Source: Kumtagia sp044326205 (GTDB lineage: Bacteria > Pseudomonadota > Alphaproteobacteria > Rhizobiales > Rhizobiaceae). From it: a stretch of DNA of 64,000 nucleotides. A program made the translations under genes and the position numbers. The notes below the pieces were generated by a model. It had not been told where the DNA came from, did no database searches, and saw only the letters and a list, made by a program, of their open reading frames with translations. The stretch is from contig NZ_JBIRCY010000027.1 in the NCBI RefSeq assembly GCF_044326205.1, forward strand, positions 41,390-105,389, read 5' to 3'. This document shows, piece by piece, positions 35,402 through 44,107 of the stretch. Position 1 is the first letter of the stretch. Every line of letters begins with the position of its first letter.

Positions 35402-35869
35402 TCAATCGGCCTGAACCGACAACGGGATCGCCGTCGTTTCCTTTCCGGTTCGAATGACGAACATGGTGTAGTAGCGCGCGATGTTGCTGCGGTCATTGAA
35501 CAGGCGTTCGCACAGCGCGTCGAACTCCGCCATATCAGCCAGGCGCAACATCAGGACTACGTCGGTCTGGCCGGAAACGCTGTAGGCCTGCACGACGGCC
35601 CGTTCCTTGGCCGCGAGGTCGAGAAACTGCCGCGTCGGTTGTTCGCCATGGCGTTCCAGCTCCACGGTGACGACCGCCTTCAGCCCCTTGCCCGCCTTGG
35701 CCGGATCGAGGATCGCAACGATGCGGTCGATGGCGCCGGCGGCTTTCAGCCGCTGGATGCGGCGCAGGCAGCTTGACGGCGAAAGCCCGATCGTTTCGGC
35801 CAATTCAGCATTGGTTCGTGATGCGTCCTCCTGCAGGAGATCGAGGAGTTTTCTGTCGATCCGATCCAT
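35402..35869 (-). CDS. Lrp/AsnC family transcriptional regulator
   Basis: 155 residues. The N-terminal helix-turn-helix is MDRIDRKLLDLLQEDASRTNAELAETIGLSPSSCLRRIQRLKAAGAI; the C-terminal RAM domain (VTVELERHGEQPTRQFLDLAAKERAVVQAYSVSGQTDVVLMLRLADM) binds amino acids and forms octamers. Divergent from the Gate-domain membrane protein, with an AT-rich palindrome between them, so it probably controls that transporter and itself. Confidence 0.94.
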   Translation of the reverse strand: MDRIDRKLLDLLQEDASRTNAELAETIGLSPSSCLRRIQRLKAAGAIDRIVAILDPAKAGKGLKAVVTVELERHGEQPTRQFLDLAAKERAVVQAYSVSGQTDVVLMLRLADMAEFDALCERLFNDRSNIARYYTMFVIRTGKETTAIPLSVQAD

Positions 35870-35899
35870 CTGAGTCTCCGCATTTATGTTGCGAAACTA

Positions 35900-35914
35900 T
35901 GCAATATTATTGCA
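35900..35914. promoter_or_regulatory. Lrp-type operator TGCAAT-ATT-ATTGCA
   Basis: Perfect 6-bp inverted repeat around ATT, in the 115-base gap between the divergent Lrp gene and the membrane protein. The AT-rich centre and 15-base length match known Lrp/AsnC sites. Likely controls both genes. Confidence 0.65.
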
Positions 35915-35984
35915 CAGACCCGCAAGATTTTGACGCCAAATGCAGACGATGCCGCGCTAAGCCATTGTCGGAAGCCTAGGAGAT

Positions 35985-36980
35985 ATGGCCATGACAGTGA
36001 CTGCGCTGATTTACCGAAAAACCCGCGAAACGCTTGGAATCTATTGGGAACTGGTCCGTATCATCGTTCCGATCACGCTGCTCACCCAGGCGCTGGTGGA
36101 ATTCGGCGTGATCCGCGCCGTCTCCCCCATGTTTGCGCCGGTCATGGAACTCTACGGACTGCCGCCGGAACTCGCCTTCGCTTGGCTGATGGGTTTGCTG
36201 GTTGGGCTCTGGGGCGCGGTGGCGACCCTCTTCACCCTGGTGCCGGTCTCGGAATTGACGGTCGCTGACATGACGGTCTTTTCGGCGCTGCTGCTGGTGG
36301 CGCACGCAATCCCCATCGAGCAGCGCATCATCCAGAAGGCCGGCCCCGGCTTCCTGGTCACCGCCACGGTCCGCGTCGGTGGCGGCATGGTCTTTGCGGC
36401 AATTCTGCACCAGGTCTTCGCCGCGACCGGATGGCTGGCCACACCTCTGGAACCTGCCTGGATGCCGATGGGCCAGAGCGCCGGCTGGGGCGAATTTGCA
36501 CTGGGCCTGGTGGAGAGCCTTGTCGCCATGCTGGTCGTTCTGCTTGCGCTTAGCTGGACGATGGAGATCCTCAAAATGTCCGGCATCATGGATTGGCTGA
36601 ACAAGGGCATCGCTCCCCTGTTCTGGCTTGCCGGCATCCGCTCCAAAACAGTCCCGTTCGCTGCGGTGGGCATGTTTCTCGGCATCTCCTACGGTGGCGG
36701 GCTGCTCATCCGCGAGGCGCGTTCGACAGCGGTCGAACCCCGCCAGATTTTCCTCGCCTGCATCTTCATGGGTTTTGCCCACTCGATCATCGAGGACACG
36801 CTGCTCGTCGTTGCCCTCGGTGCCGATTTCACCAGCGTCTTTGTCGCCCGCCTGATCTTTGCCGTGCTGGCGACCGCGTTGATCGCCAGGACAATAGGCT
36901 CGACCTCGGAACGCGTATTTTTCAACGCGTTCTTCGGCGGCAGGAGTTCCGAGGCGTTGGGATCGGAAACAAAATCCTGA
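35985..36980 (+). CDS. Gate-domain (nucleoside recognition) membrane protein, putative exporter
   Basis: 331 residues with about eight hydrophobic spans. It contains two Gate-like repeats: the first around VRIIVPITLLTQALVEFGVIRAVSPMFAPVMELYGLPPELAFAWLMGLLVG and the second around LSWTMEILKMSGIMDWLNKGIAPLFWLAGIRSKTVPFAAVGMFLGISYGGGLLI. Function in the family is uncertain. The divergent Lrp-type regulator suggests that the substrate is an amino acid or related compound. AGGAGATATGGCC precedes the start; the ATG at 35991 is an alternative. Confidence 0.82.
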   Translation: MAMTVTALIYRKTRETLGIYWELVRIIVPITLLTQALVEFGVIRAVSPMFAPVMELYGLPPELAFAWLMGLLVGLWGAVATLFTLVPVSELTVADMTVFSALLLVAHAIPIEQRIIQKAGPGFLVTATVRVGGGMVFAAILHQVFAATGWLATPLEPAWMPMGQSAGWGEFALGLVESLVAMLVVLLALSWTMEILKMSGIMDWLNKGIAPLFWLAGIRSKTVPFAAVGMFLGISYGGGLLIREARSTAVEPRQIFLACIFMGFAHSIIEDTLLVVALGADFTSVFVARLIFAVLATALIARTIGSTSERVFFNAFFGGRSSEALGSETKS

Positions 36981-37112
36981 TGCCGGCGGGCCGGGCAACG
37001 CCTGCCTTCCGGATGGTCCAGACGTTCTCCGTTTCGAAAGGTGGCTTGACCGCGCGCCATGCGCCTCTATCCAATCGATATTGGGGGCAGGACCGGAAGC
37101 AAGGGCTGGAAA

Positions 37113-37724
37113 ATGAAACTCTTCGACGGCGGCCGCGCGCCGAATCCGCGCCGCGTGCGCATCTTTCTGGCCGAGAAAGGCATCACAGTGCCGCTGGTGC
37201 CTGTCGACATGGGCGCCATGGGCCACAGAAGCGAGGAGGTCACCGCGAAAAATCCATTGCAGCGGCTGCCGGTGCTGGAACTCGATGACGGCACGGTCCT
37301 GACCGAATCGGTCGCCATCTGCCGCTATTTCGAGGAACTGCATCCGGAACCGGCGCTGTTCGGGCGCGGCGCGCTGGGCAAGGCGGTAGTCGAGATGTGG
37401 CAGCGGCGTATCGAACTCAACCTGTTTTATGCCGTGTCGCAGGCGTTCCGCCATACCCATCCGGCCATGAAGGAATGGGAGGTGCCGCAGGTACCCGAAT
37501 GGGGCGAAGCGAACCGGCCGCGCGCCGTCGCCTTCATGCACATCCTCGACGAACACCTCGCCGAGCACGAATTCGCCGCAGGCGATTTTTTCAGCATTGC
37601 CGACATCACCGGCCTGATCGCGCTGGACTTCATGAAGCCGGCGCGCATCACCATCCCCGAGGATTGCGGCGCGGTGCTGCGCTGGCACCAGGCGCTGAGG
37701 GCACGGCCGAGTGCTTCGGCCTGA
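37113..37724 (+). CDS. glutathione S-transferase family protein
   Basis: 203 residues from the ATG at 37113 (MKLFDGGRAPNPRRVRIFLAEKGI). The N-terminal thioredoxin-like domain has the glutathione site NPLQRLPVLELDDGTVLTESVAICRYFEE (PVL and ESVAI). The C-terminal all-helical domain ends with FSIADITGLIALDFM. The region before the ATG codes for nothing recognised although an upstream ATG is in frame at 37059. Its end overlaps the start of the glycosylase gene by 14 bases, so the two are coupled. Confidence 0.92.
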   Translation: MKLFDGGRAPNPRRVRIFLAEKGITVPLVPVDMGAMGHRSEEVTAKNPLQRLPVLELDDGTVLTESVAICRYFEELHPEPALFGRGALGKAVVEMWQRRIELNLFYAVSQAFRHTHPAMKEWEVPQVPEWGEANRPRAVAFMHILDEHLAEHEFAAGDFFSIADITGLIALDFMKPARITIPEDCGAVLRWHQALRARPSASA

Positions 37725-38340
37725 TTACGCCGAAGAGCTGGAGCGGCTGGCGGCGCGCATCCGCGCCTGCCGCATCTGCGTCGACAGTCCGATCGGACGG
37801 CCGCTGCCGCACGAGCCGCGCCCGGTCGTAATTCCATCCTCGACCGCAAGAATCCTGATCGCCGGCCAGGCGCCGGGCACAAAAGTACATCTGAGCGGAA
37901 AACCGTTCTCCGATGCGTCCGGCATGCGCTTGCGCGACTGGCTGGGCGTGACCGAGGCGACCTTCTACGACGCAAGAAGGATCGCCATGGCAGGCATGGG
38001 CTTCTGCTTTCCCGGCCAGGACGCCAAGGGCGGCGACCTGCCGCCGCGCCGCGAATGCGCGCCGGCGTGGCGGGCGCAACTGCTTTCGCTGATGCCGCAG
38101 GTGGAACTCGTCGTAGCGGTTGGGCTTTACGCGCAGGCCTGGCATATCGGCGGACCCGCGCGCTCGCTGACCGAGACGGTGAAGAGCTGGCAGGGCATCT
38201 TCGAGGGTTCGAATGGACCGAAGATTATTCCGCTGCCGCACCCGTCATGGCGAAACACCGGCTGGATCAGGAAGAATCCCTGGTTCGAAACGGATTTGCT
38301 GCCGCGCCTGAAGACGGAAATCGCGCTGCGTCTTGCCTGA
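37711..38340 (+). CDS. uracil-DNA glycosylase family protein (Fe-S type)
   Basis: 209 residues with a GTG start at 37711. Motif 1 is AGQAPGTKVHLSGKPFSDASGMRLRDWLGV and motif 3 is LPHPSWRNTGW. Four Cys, at residues 20 and 23 (ACRICVD), about 98 (FCFPG) and about 115 (REC), have the arrangement of the 4Fe-4S ligands in family 4/5 glycosylases. Removes uracil or a related base from DNA. It is translationally coupled to the GST gene by overlap, an odd pairing. Confidence 0.9.
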   Translation: MLRPDYAEELERLAARIRACRICVDSPIGRPLPHEPRPVVIPSSTARILIAGQAPGTKVHLSGKPFSDASGMRLRDWLGVTEATFYDARRIAMAGMGFCFPGQDAKGGDLPPRRECAPAWRAQLLSLMPQVELVVAVGLYAQAWHIGGPARSLTETVKSWQGIFEGSNGPKIIPLPHPSWRNTGWIRKNPWFETDLLPRLKTEIALRLA

Positions 38341-38449
38341 CTTCGGCGCAAGTACATGCTCCGCATACGCTGCGCACCGTGAAAATCTTGCTTGTAAGGC
38401 GTTCCCGGAATGCTAAGTTCAAGGGAATATTTTTCTCCCGGAGCCCATC

Positions 38450-38941
38450 ATGGACCGCCTCGACCGGAAAATCCTTCGTCTTCTGCAGGAAGACGCGACG
38501 CTCGCCGTTGCCGATATCGCCAAGAAGGTAGGCCTGTCGACGACGCCGTGCTGGCGCCGCATCCAGAAGCTGGAGGAGGAAGGCGTCATCCGCCGCCGCG
38601 TCGCCATCCTCGATCCGGAAAAGATCAATGCGCGCGTCACGGTGTTCGTGTCGATCCGCACCAATTCGCACAGCCACGAATGGCTGCGGCGATTCTCTGA
38701 GGTGATCCAGGAGTTCCCGGAGGTCATCGAGTTCTATCGCATGAGCGGCGACATTGATTATTTGCTGCGCGTCGTCGTGCCGGACATCGCCGCCTATGAC
38801 GCCTTCTACAAGCGGCTGATCGCCAAGATCGAGATACGCGACGTGTCGTCGTCCTTCGCCATGGAGCAGATCAAGTACACGACCGAGCTGCCGCTGGACT
38901 ACATGGTGCTGGACAAGGAGTCCGGCTCGAACGCGGCTTAG
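38450..38941 (+). CDS. Lrp/AsnC family transcriptional regulator (second)
   Basis: 163 residues. MDRLDRKILRLLQEDATLAVADIAKKVGLSTTPCWRRIQKLEEEGVI is the DNA-binding part, and VTVFVSIRTNSHSHEWLRRFSEVIQEFPEVIEFYRMSGDIDYLLRVVVPD the RAM domain. It lies 110 bases after the glycosylase gene with an AT-rich leader containing TTCCC/GGGAA arms, likely its own site. Its targets are not next to it. Similar in wording to BkdR/Lrp-like regulators in rhizobia. Confidence 0.93.
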   Translation: MDRLDRKILRLLQEDATLAVADIAKKVGLSTTPCWRRIQKLEEEGVIRRRVAILDPEKINARVTVFVSIRTNSHSHEWLRRFSEVIQEFPEVIEFYRMSGDIDYLLRVVVPDIAAYDAFYKRLIAKIEIRDVSSSFAMEQIKYTTELPLDYMVLDKESGSNAA

Positions 38942-39081
38942 GGCGCGGAGCGTTCTCCGTGCTGGCGAGGCGTTTGGCGTTCACGCCGGCCCGCGCGCGA
39001 ATTGGCTGGTAAGCGGGAACGGCTCATCTATGATGTGACGCAAAGTCAATATTTGGTCTGCAACCGTCGAGGAAGCATATC

Positions 39082-39891
39082 ATGAAAGGCTTTGTCGCTT
39101 ATGCTGCTCCAATATTGAGCTTTGTTGCAGCGCTGGTCGCGCTGCTTGGACCGAGCCGTAAGCCAGATATGACGGGGGTGGCGAGCCTGACGGCTTTCGG
39201 ATGGGCCGCCGGCTGCTTTGCGCTCATCGCTCTCATGTTCACGCTCTACAATGCCAAGTCCCAGCAAGACGCCATTCGTCAGGCTCAAGCCCAACTGACG
39301 TCCATGAGGAAGGTCGCGCAAAGCGAATTCGAGCACGGAACAGAGCTTATCCTGAACATACTCAGGTTCGCGGCGCTGATGCGCTACACGACGGTCATCA
39401 GTCCCGGGCCGGAAGACCGGCTGCCATACGACGACGCCGCCCAGATCGACCTGCGCAGTAAACGCACTCTCGACGACCTGGCGACGTTGAGGCTGGATCC
39501 GGCTGTGAGGCTTGGCCTGCCTTACATCCCGTCCGCGGTTCCCTTCAGCCCATCGAGCAAACCGGCCATGTCGATCCTCATGGAGCAATCCTCCAATGCG
39601 ATCGCCATTCTCGAAAACGCCTTGCAGACCTATTCCGCCAAGGTCGTCGATGCCGAGGTCATGGAATCAGCCAGCGTGCTCGCCCGCGACCCGTTCCTCA
39701 AGCGCCTGACGACGCTCGATGCCGAATGGAGGGCACGCAGCGAAATCGAGGATTCTACCAGGCCCGAGACCGTGGGCGTTTATTTTCTGGGCAAGACCAG
39801 TCCGAACCCTGCTCCTGACCAATATCTCGAACTGCTCGACAAGGTCGATCGCTTGAGAGCGGCTCTGAATGCGTTGGTGAGCAAACAGTAG
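39082..39891 (+). CDS. membrane-anchored protein of unknown function
   Basis: 269 residues with two N-terminal membrane segments (VAYAAPILSFVAALVALLG and AFGWAAGCFALIALMFTLYN). After this comes a helical region (AKSQQDAIRQAQAQLTSMRKVAQSEFEHGTELILNIL), probably coiled coil, and a soluble C-terminal domain ending in YLELLDKVDRLRAALNALVSKQ. No family is recognised. It stands alone and converges on the AlkD-like gene, with only 3 bases between stops. Confidence 0.72.
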   Translation: MKGFVAYAAPILSFVAALVALLGPSRKPDMTGVASLTAFGWAAGCFALIALMFTLYNAKSQQDAIRQAQAQLTSMRKVAQSEFEHGTELILNILRFAALMRYTTVISPGPEDRLPYDDAAQIDLRSKRTLDDLATLRLDPAVRLGLPYIPSAVPFSPSSKPAMSILMEQSSNAIAILENALQTYSAKVVDAEVMESASVLARDPFLKRLTTLDAEWRARSEIEDSTRPETVGVYFLGKTSPNPAPDQYLELLDKVDRLRAALNALVSKQ

Positions 39892-39894
39892 AAA

Positions 39895-40632
39895 TCAGTG
39901 GGGCGGTATGCTTTCCGGCCGTCGCGCGGCGAGTCGTTCCAGCGTCTTCGGGGCGGTCAGTTCGCGCACCGCGTCCTTGCCGATCCAGCGCGCGGTCTTG
40001 TCAGGCGAGGCGGCGAGTTTTTCGGCAAGCGCCAGCGCCGGCGGGTGAAGCACTAGCGAGCGTTTACCGATGGTGCGCAGCGCCCAGTTGACGGCCTTCT
40101 TCACGAAATTGCGACTGTCGGTCGAATGCTTCTCCATGAGCGGCAAATAGTTCGCGAATGTGGCGTCCGGCTCCTTCTTTCTGTGCACCGTTGCCCAGCA
40201 CAACATGGCAAAGGCCGTACGCCGTACGAACTCGCGGTCGTCCTCGGCAAATTCCTCGATCAAATCTCGCCAGCAATCGATGTCGACGAACAGGTCCGAG
40301 ACGCCGTCGACGATGTCCCAGGAATCGAACGAAGCCGCCCAAGCCCTTGCATTGTCTGCGGTAAACCGCTTCGGGTCGGTGGTGACGGAGGCGATGAACT
40401 GTGCCTCCATGATGCCGCTGTCCCAGAGGTCAAAAGCGCGCTCGTGGTTGCGTTTTATGCGTTTGGCGATGTCCCTTTGCACGCCGTGGGAAATTCCCAG
40501 CGCCCGCTCGATCCGGATTCCGTAGCGCAGCATGCCCTTTCGGTTTTCTTCTGAACCGATTGATTTCAGATAGGAAATCACCTCGGAAGCCGTCGAGGCC
40601 GGCGACAGTTCGGCGGGTGCTGGCCCGGTCAT
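39895..40632 (-). CDS. DNA alkylation repair protein (AlkD-like HEAT fold)
   Basis: 245 residues, all-helical. The family signature appears in NFVKKAVNWALRTIGKRS, WDIVDGVSDLF and FVRRTAFAMLCWATVHRKKEPDATFANYLPLMEKHS. AlkD enzymes remove N3/N7-alkylated purines without flipping the base. Its ATG overlaps the stop of the dehydrogenase gene by 4 bases (40629-40632), so it is the second gene of that operon. Together with aidB and the uracil glycosylase it adds to the repair genes in the window. Confidence 0.88.
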   Translation of the reverse strand: MTGPAPAELSPASTASEVISYLKSIGSEENRKGMLRYGIRIERALGISHGVQRDIAKRIKRNHERAFDLWDSGIMEAQFIASVTTDPKRFTADNARAWAASFDSWDIVDGVSDLFVDIDCWRDLIEEFAEDDREFVRRTAFAMLCWATVHRKKEPDATFANYLPLMEKHSTDSRNFVKKAVNWALRTIGKRSLVLHPPALALAEKLAASPDKTARWIGKDAVRELTAPKTLERLAARRPESIPPH

Positions 40633-41498
40633 TTCTCCAGCCGTGCGAGCAGCGACGAAGTATCCCAGCGCCTGCCGCCCATACCTTGCACTTCCTTGTA
40701 GAACTGGTCGACCAGCGCGGTGACCGGCAGCTTCGCGCCGTTGCGGTCAGCTTCCTCAAGGCAGATCTTAAGATCCTTGCGCATCCAGTCGACTGCAAAG
40801 CCGAAATCGTATTTGCCGGCATTCATCGTCTTGTGGCGGTTCTCCATCTGCCACGAGCCGGCAGCACCCTTGGAGATGACCTCAACGACCTTCTCGACAT
40901 CCAGACCGGCGCGCTTGCCGAAATGCAGGCCCTCCGCGAGCCCCTGCACCAGCCCGGCAATGCAGATCTGGTTGATCATCTTGGTCAATTGCCCCGCGCC
41001 GGACGGACCCATCAGGCCAACCATACGGGCGTAGGCGTCGATCACTGGCCTGGCCCGGTCGAAATCCGCCTGCTCGCCACCGACCATGACGGTGAGAAAC
41101 CCGTTTTCCGCGCCGGCCTGCCCGCCGGAAACGGGCGCGTCGAGAAAGGCGAAGCCGCCGGCGGATGCCTTTTCAGCGAGTTCGCGCGCCACTTCCGCGG
41201 AAGCCGTCGTGTTGTCGATGAACACGGCGCCCTTCTTCATTGCCTGGAAGGCGCCGTGCGCGCCGATTGTCACTTCGCGCAGATCGTCATCATTGCCGAC
41301 GCAGGAGAATACGAAATCCTTGCCTTCGGCGGCTTCGTGAGGCGTCGGCGCGCTCCTGCCGCCATGTTCCGCGACCCATTTTTCGGCGCGTGCGGCCGTG
41401 CGGTTGTACACCGTCAGATCATGGCCGCCCTTGTTCTTCAGGTGCCCTGCCATGGGGTAACCCATGACGCCGAGACCGAGAAAAGCGACAGACGCCAT
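40629..41498 (-). CDS. NAD(P)-dependent beta-hydroxyacid dehydrogenase (HIBADH/GarR type)
   Basis: 289 residues. Rossmann motif VAFLGLGVMGYPMAGHLKNKG at the N-terminus, catalytic-site DAPVSGGQAGAENGFLTVMVGG near residue 118, catalytic Lys in GAGQLTKMINQICIAGLVQGLAEG, and a C-terminal helical domain. Related to 3-hydroxyisobutyrate and tartronate semialdehyde reductases; substrate cannot be chosen from sequence. Coupled to the AlkD-like gene by a 4-base overlap and about 50 bases downstream of the ABC permease stop. Confidence 0.9.
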   Translation of the reverse strand: MASVAFLGLGVMGYPMAGHLKNKGGHDLTVYNRTAARAEKWVAEHGGRSAPTPHEAAEGKDFVFSCVGNDDDLREVTIGAHGAFQAMKKGAVFIDNTTASAEVARELAEKASAGGFAFLDAPVSGGQAGAENGFLTVMVGGEQADFDRARPVIDAYARMVGLMGPSGAGQLTKMINQICIAGLVQGLAEGLHFGKRAGLDVEKVVEVISKGAAGSWQMENRHKTMNAGKYDFGFAVDWMRKDLKICLEEADRNGAKLPVTALVDQFYKEVQGMGGRRWDTSSLLARLEK

Positions 41499-41548
41499 GG
41501 TGCGATCCTCTACGAACGATTCCGATTGCGTTGCTTTCGGTCGCCCGA

Positions 41549-42376
41549 TCAGCGCCGCAGATGTCGTGTAATCACACGCTCGATCCAGTCAATCCCGTTG
41601 CGCAGGGTTTCGACAAGAGCAAGGTAGACGATCGCCGCCCAGATATAGGCCTGGAAATCGAAGGTGCGGGAATAGGCGAGGCGAGTCGCGCCCATAAGAT
41701 CGGCGACAGTGATCAGCGCCACGATCGCCGAACCCTTGACCATCAGAATGATTTCATTGCCGTAGGGGCGGAGCGCGACGATCAGTGCCTGCGGCAAAAC
41801 GATCTTCCAGAGCGTCTGCAGGTTGTGTAGGCCAAGCGAGGCGGCACCTTCCCACTGGCCACGTGGTACGCTCCTGATCGCGCCGCGAAGGATTTCAGCC
41901 TGATAGGCGGCGGTGTTCAGGGAGAAGGCGAGGATCGCGCAATACCAGGCCTCGCGGAAGAAGGTCCAGAGGCCGACCGCCTCCAACTGCGGCTTGAACG
42001 ATCCGATGCCGTAATAGATCAGAAAAGTCTGCGCCAGCAGCGGCGTGCCGCGAAAGAAGTAGACGTATCCGTAGGCGAGCGCCGACAGCATGCTGTTGCG
42101 CGACATCCGCGCATAGGTGATCGGCAGCGACAGGATGGCGCCGAGAATGATCGAGATGACAACCAGCGACAGCGTCACCTTGAGGCCGGAAACATAGGTC
42201 GGAATGTATTTTTCAAACCATTCCGGGTTCCAGGCGGCGGCAAGGTAGCCGACGAGGCCGATGCCCACAAGAATCCATAGGCCGACCAATACATGACCGA
42301 TGACGCGCTCGCGCGGCCAACCGCGCGGCGGCTTCGGTGGGGCGAGTTCAACGGCGGCCTGGCTGGTGACGCTCAT
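41549..42376 (-). CDS. polar amino acid ABC transporter permease (HisM type)
   Basis: 275 residues from the ATG at 42376 (MSVTSQAAVELAPPKPPRGWPRE). About five spans and the EAA loop LHNLQTLWKIVLPQALIVALRPYGNEII. The start overlaps the stop of the HisQ-type permease by 4 bases (42373-42376). It belongs with the binding protein at 43163 and permease at 42373 in an importer for basic amino acids, probably Arg/Lys/His. No ATPase gene is next to it: the next gene is an unrelated dehydrogenase. Confidence 0.92.
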   Translation of the reverse strand: MSVTSQAAVELAPPKPPRGWPRERVIGHVLVGLWILVGIGLVGYLAAAWNPEWFEKYIPTYVSGLKVTLSLVVISIILGAILSLPITYARMSRNSMLSALAYGYVYFFRGTPLLAQTFLIYYGIGSFKPQLEAVGLWTFFREAWYCAILAFSLNTAAYQAEILRGAIRSVPRGQWEGAASLGLHNLQTLWKIVLPQALIVALRPYGNEIILMVKGSAIVALITVADLMGATRLAYSRTFDFQAYIWAAIVYLALVETLRNGIDWIERVITRHLRR

Positions 42377-43083
42377 CGCGCGGGCTCCTGGCCAACCGCT
42401 CTTTCGATCTTGTTGATTCCGAAAGACGAAATGATAGTCAGCGCGAGATAGAGGAAAGCCGCGAAACTGTAGAAAAGGAAGGGCTCGCGCTCCACTCGCG
42501 CCGCCACGCCGGTCCAACGCAGGATATCGTTGAGGCCGATCGCCGAGACCAGGGCGGTTTCCTTGAGTAGGATCAGCCAGAGATTGGCCAGACCCGGCAG
42601 CGCGATTCGTATCAATTGCGGCAGGACCACAAGGCGCATCGTCTGGCTGTTGGTCAGACCTATCGCGTACCCGCCTTCATACTGGCCGAGGGGAATGGCT
42701 CGAAATGCAGAAAGGAAGACTTCGCTGACATAGGCCGAAAAGACGACGCCAAGCGCTACCATGCCGGAGATGAAGCTGTTGACGTCGACCGTTGCGCCCG
42801 GATCGATCGTGCGGACTAAGGTCTGGATGCCGATCTGCGCGCCGTAATAGACCAGGAAGAGCGTTACGAGTTCGGGCAACCCGCGGAAGATCGTCGTGTA
42901 GATGTTGCCCGCGAGCCGGAGCGAAGGCTCTCTCGACTGCTTTGCCAAGGCGACGAAGAAACCGATCAGAAGGCCGATCGGCAGGGTCGCGAAAGCCAGC
43001 GAAACGGTGATGAAGACGCCATAGGCGATTTCGTCGAGCCATCCCTCAGAGCCCCAACTCAGCAGAGTCCAGATGCTCTTCAT
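42373..43083 (-). CDS. polar amino acid ABC transporter permease (HisQ type)
   Basis: 236 residues. About five spans and the EAA loop GLTNSQTMRLVVLPQLIRIALPGLANLWLILLKE, which contacts the ATPase. The N-terminus SWGSEGWLDEIAYGVFITVSLAFATLPIGLLIGFFVA is typical of HisQ/ArtQ. It is coupled to the HisM-type gene by overlap and lies about 80 bases after the binding protein, so the three are one operon. Confidence 0.92.
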   Translation of the reverse strand: MKSIWTLLSWGSEGWLDEIAYGVFITVSLAFATLPIGLLIGFFVALAKQSREPSLRLAGNIYTTIFRGLPELVTLFLVYYGAQIGIQTLVRTIDPGATVDVNSFISGMVALGVVFSAYVSEVFLSAFRAIPLGQYEGGYAIGLTNSQTMRLVVLPQLIRIALPGLANLWLILLKETALVSAIGLNDILRWTGVAARVEREPFLFYSFAAFLYLALTIISSFGINKIERAVGQEPAR

Positions 43084-43162
43084 GAGGCTGGTTGGCTCCG
43101 TTGATCAGTCTGGCAGCGGGTAATGACGGGCGACCGCATCTGGCGGCCGCCCGTCAGATCGA

Positions 43163-43954
43163 TCAGCTTTCGGCGCCGTAGACGTCGAAGCTGAAATACT
43201 TGTCGTTGATCGCCTTGTATTTGCCGTTGGTGCGGATCGCCTTGATGGCTTCGTTGAACTTGTTGACCAGGTCGGTCTCGCCCTTGCGCACCGCGATGCC
43301 GGCGCCCGGACCGAAGATCTCGACAGGCTGCGGGGAGGGTTGGCCGAGGATCTTGCAGCAGGCGCCATCCGCCGTCTTCAGCCATGCCTCCAGAACGCTG
43401 ATGTCGTCCTCAACCGCGTCGAGGCGGCCATTGGCCAGGTCGAGCAGGAATTCCTGGCTGGACGGATAACCCTTGATCTCGGAGTCCGTGTAGGTCTGCG
43501 AGGCATAGTTGAAGTGCGTGGTCGACGTGGCGACGCCGACCGTCTTGCCGGCCAGGCCTTCCTTGGTGATCGCCGTTATGGTGCTGTCCTTCGGACCCGC
43601 GACGGCGGAAGGCGTGTTGTAATATTTGTTGGTGAAGTCGACCTTCTGCTTGCGCTCGTCGGTGATCGACATCGAGGCGATGATGGCGTCGAACTTGCCG
43701 GCCTGCAGCGCCGGGATGATGCCGTCCCAGTCCTGGGTGACGAATTCGCACTTCGCCTTCATCTCTTCGCAGAGCGCATTGGCGATGTCGATGTCGAAGC
43801 CTTCCAGCTTGCCGTCGGCGGTCAGGTTGTTGAAGGGCGGATAGGCGCCTTCGGTGCCGATCTTCAGGCTCAATTCCTGGGCGCTGGCCGCACCGAGGGA
43901 TGCCGCGAGCGCGGCTGCCGATATCGCGAAGGCGATACGTCTTGTGATACGCAT
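43163..43954 (-). CDS. basic amino acid ABC transporter substrate-binding protein (ArgT/HisJ type)
   Basis: 263 residues with a signal peptide (FAISAAALAASLGAASAQ). The mature part starts ELSLKIGTEGAYPPFNNLTADGKLEGFDIDIANALCEEM, a typical family 3 solute-binding opening, with IIASMSITDERKQKVDFTNKYY as ligand region. Two Cys pairs (CEEMKAKCEF, ACCK) could be disulphides. Probable ligands are arginine, lysine, ornithine or histidine. First gene of the importer operon that lacks an ATPase gene. Confidence 0.92.
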   Translation of the reverse strand: MRITRRIAFAISAAALAASLGAASAQELSLKIGTEGAYPPFNNLTADGKLEGFDIDIANALCEEMKAKCEFVTQDWDGIIPALQAGKFDAIIASMSITDERKQKVDFTNKYYNTPSAVAGPKDSTITAITKEGLAGKTVGVATSTTHFNYASQTYTDSEIKGYPSSQEFLLDLANGRLDAVEDDISVLEAWLKTADGACCKILGQPSPQPVEIFGPGAGIAVRKGETDLVNKFNEAIKAIRTNGKYKAINDKYFSFDVYGAES

Positions 43955-44107
43955 AACGTTCCTCTCTTTTATTGGCCGGTCCCGTCCATTGGGGCCGGGC
44001 CGCTAGCGGCGCGGCTGACGCGCCCGCATTCATTAATATTCCCACTGTTTTTGCTGAAAAAGCAATCGCAAAACCGCTTTGCCCAACCTCAAAGCGGCGA
44101 CGCCGCG

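Noticed and set aside
35976..37688. 570-residue open frame opposite the Gate-domain and GST genes
   Set aside because: Antisense shadow with His/Arg/Asp-rich composition.
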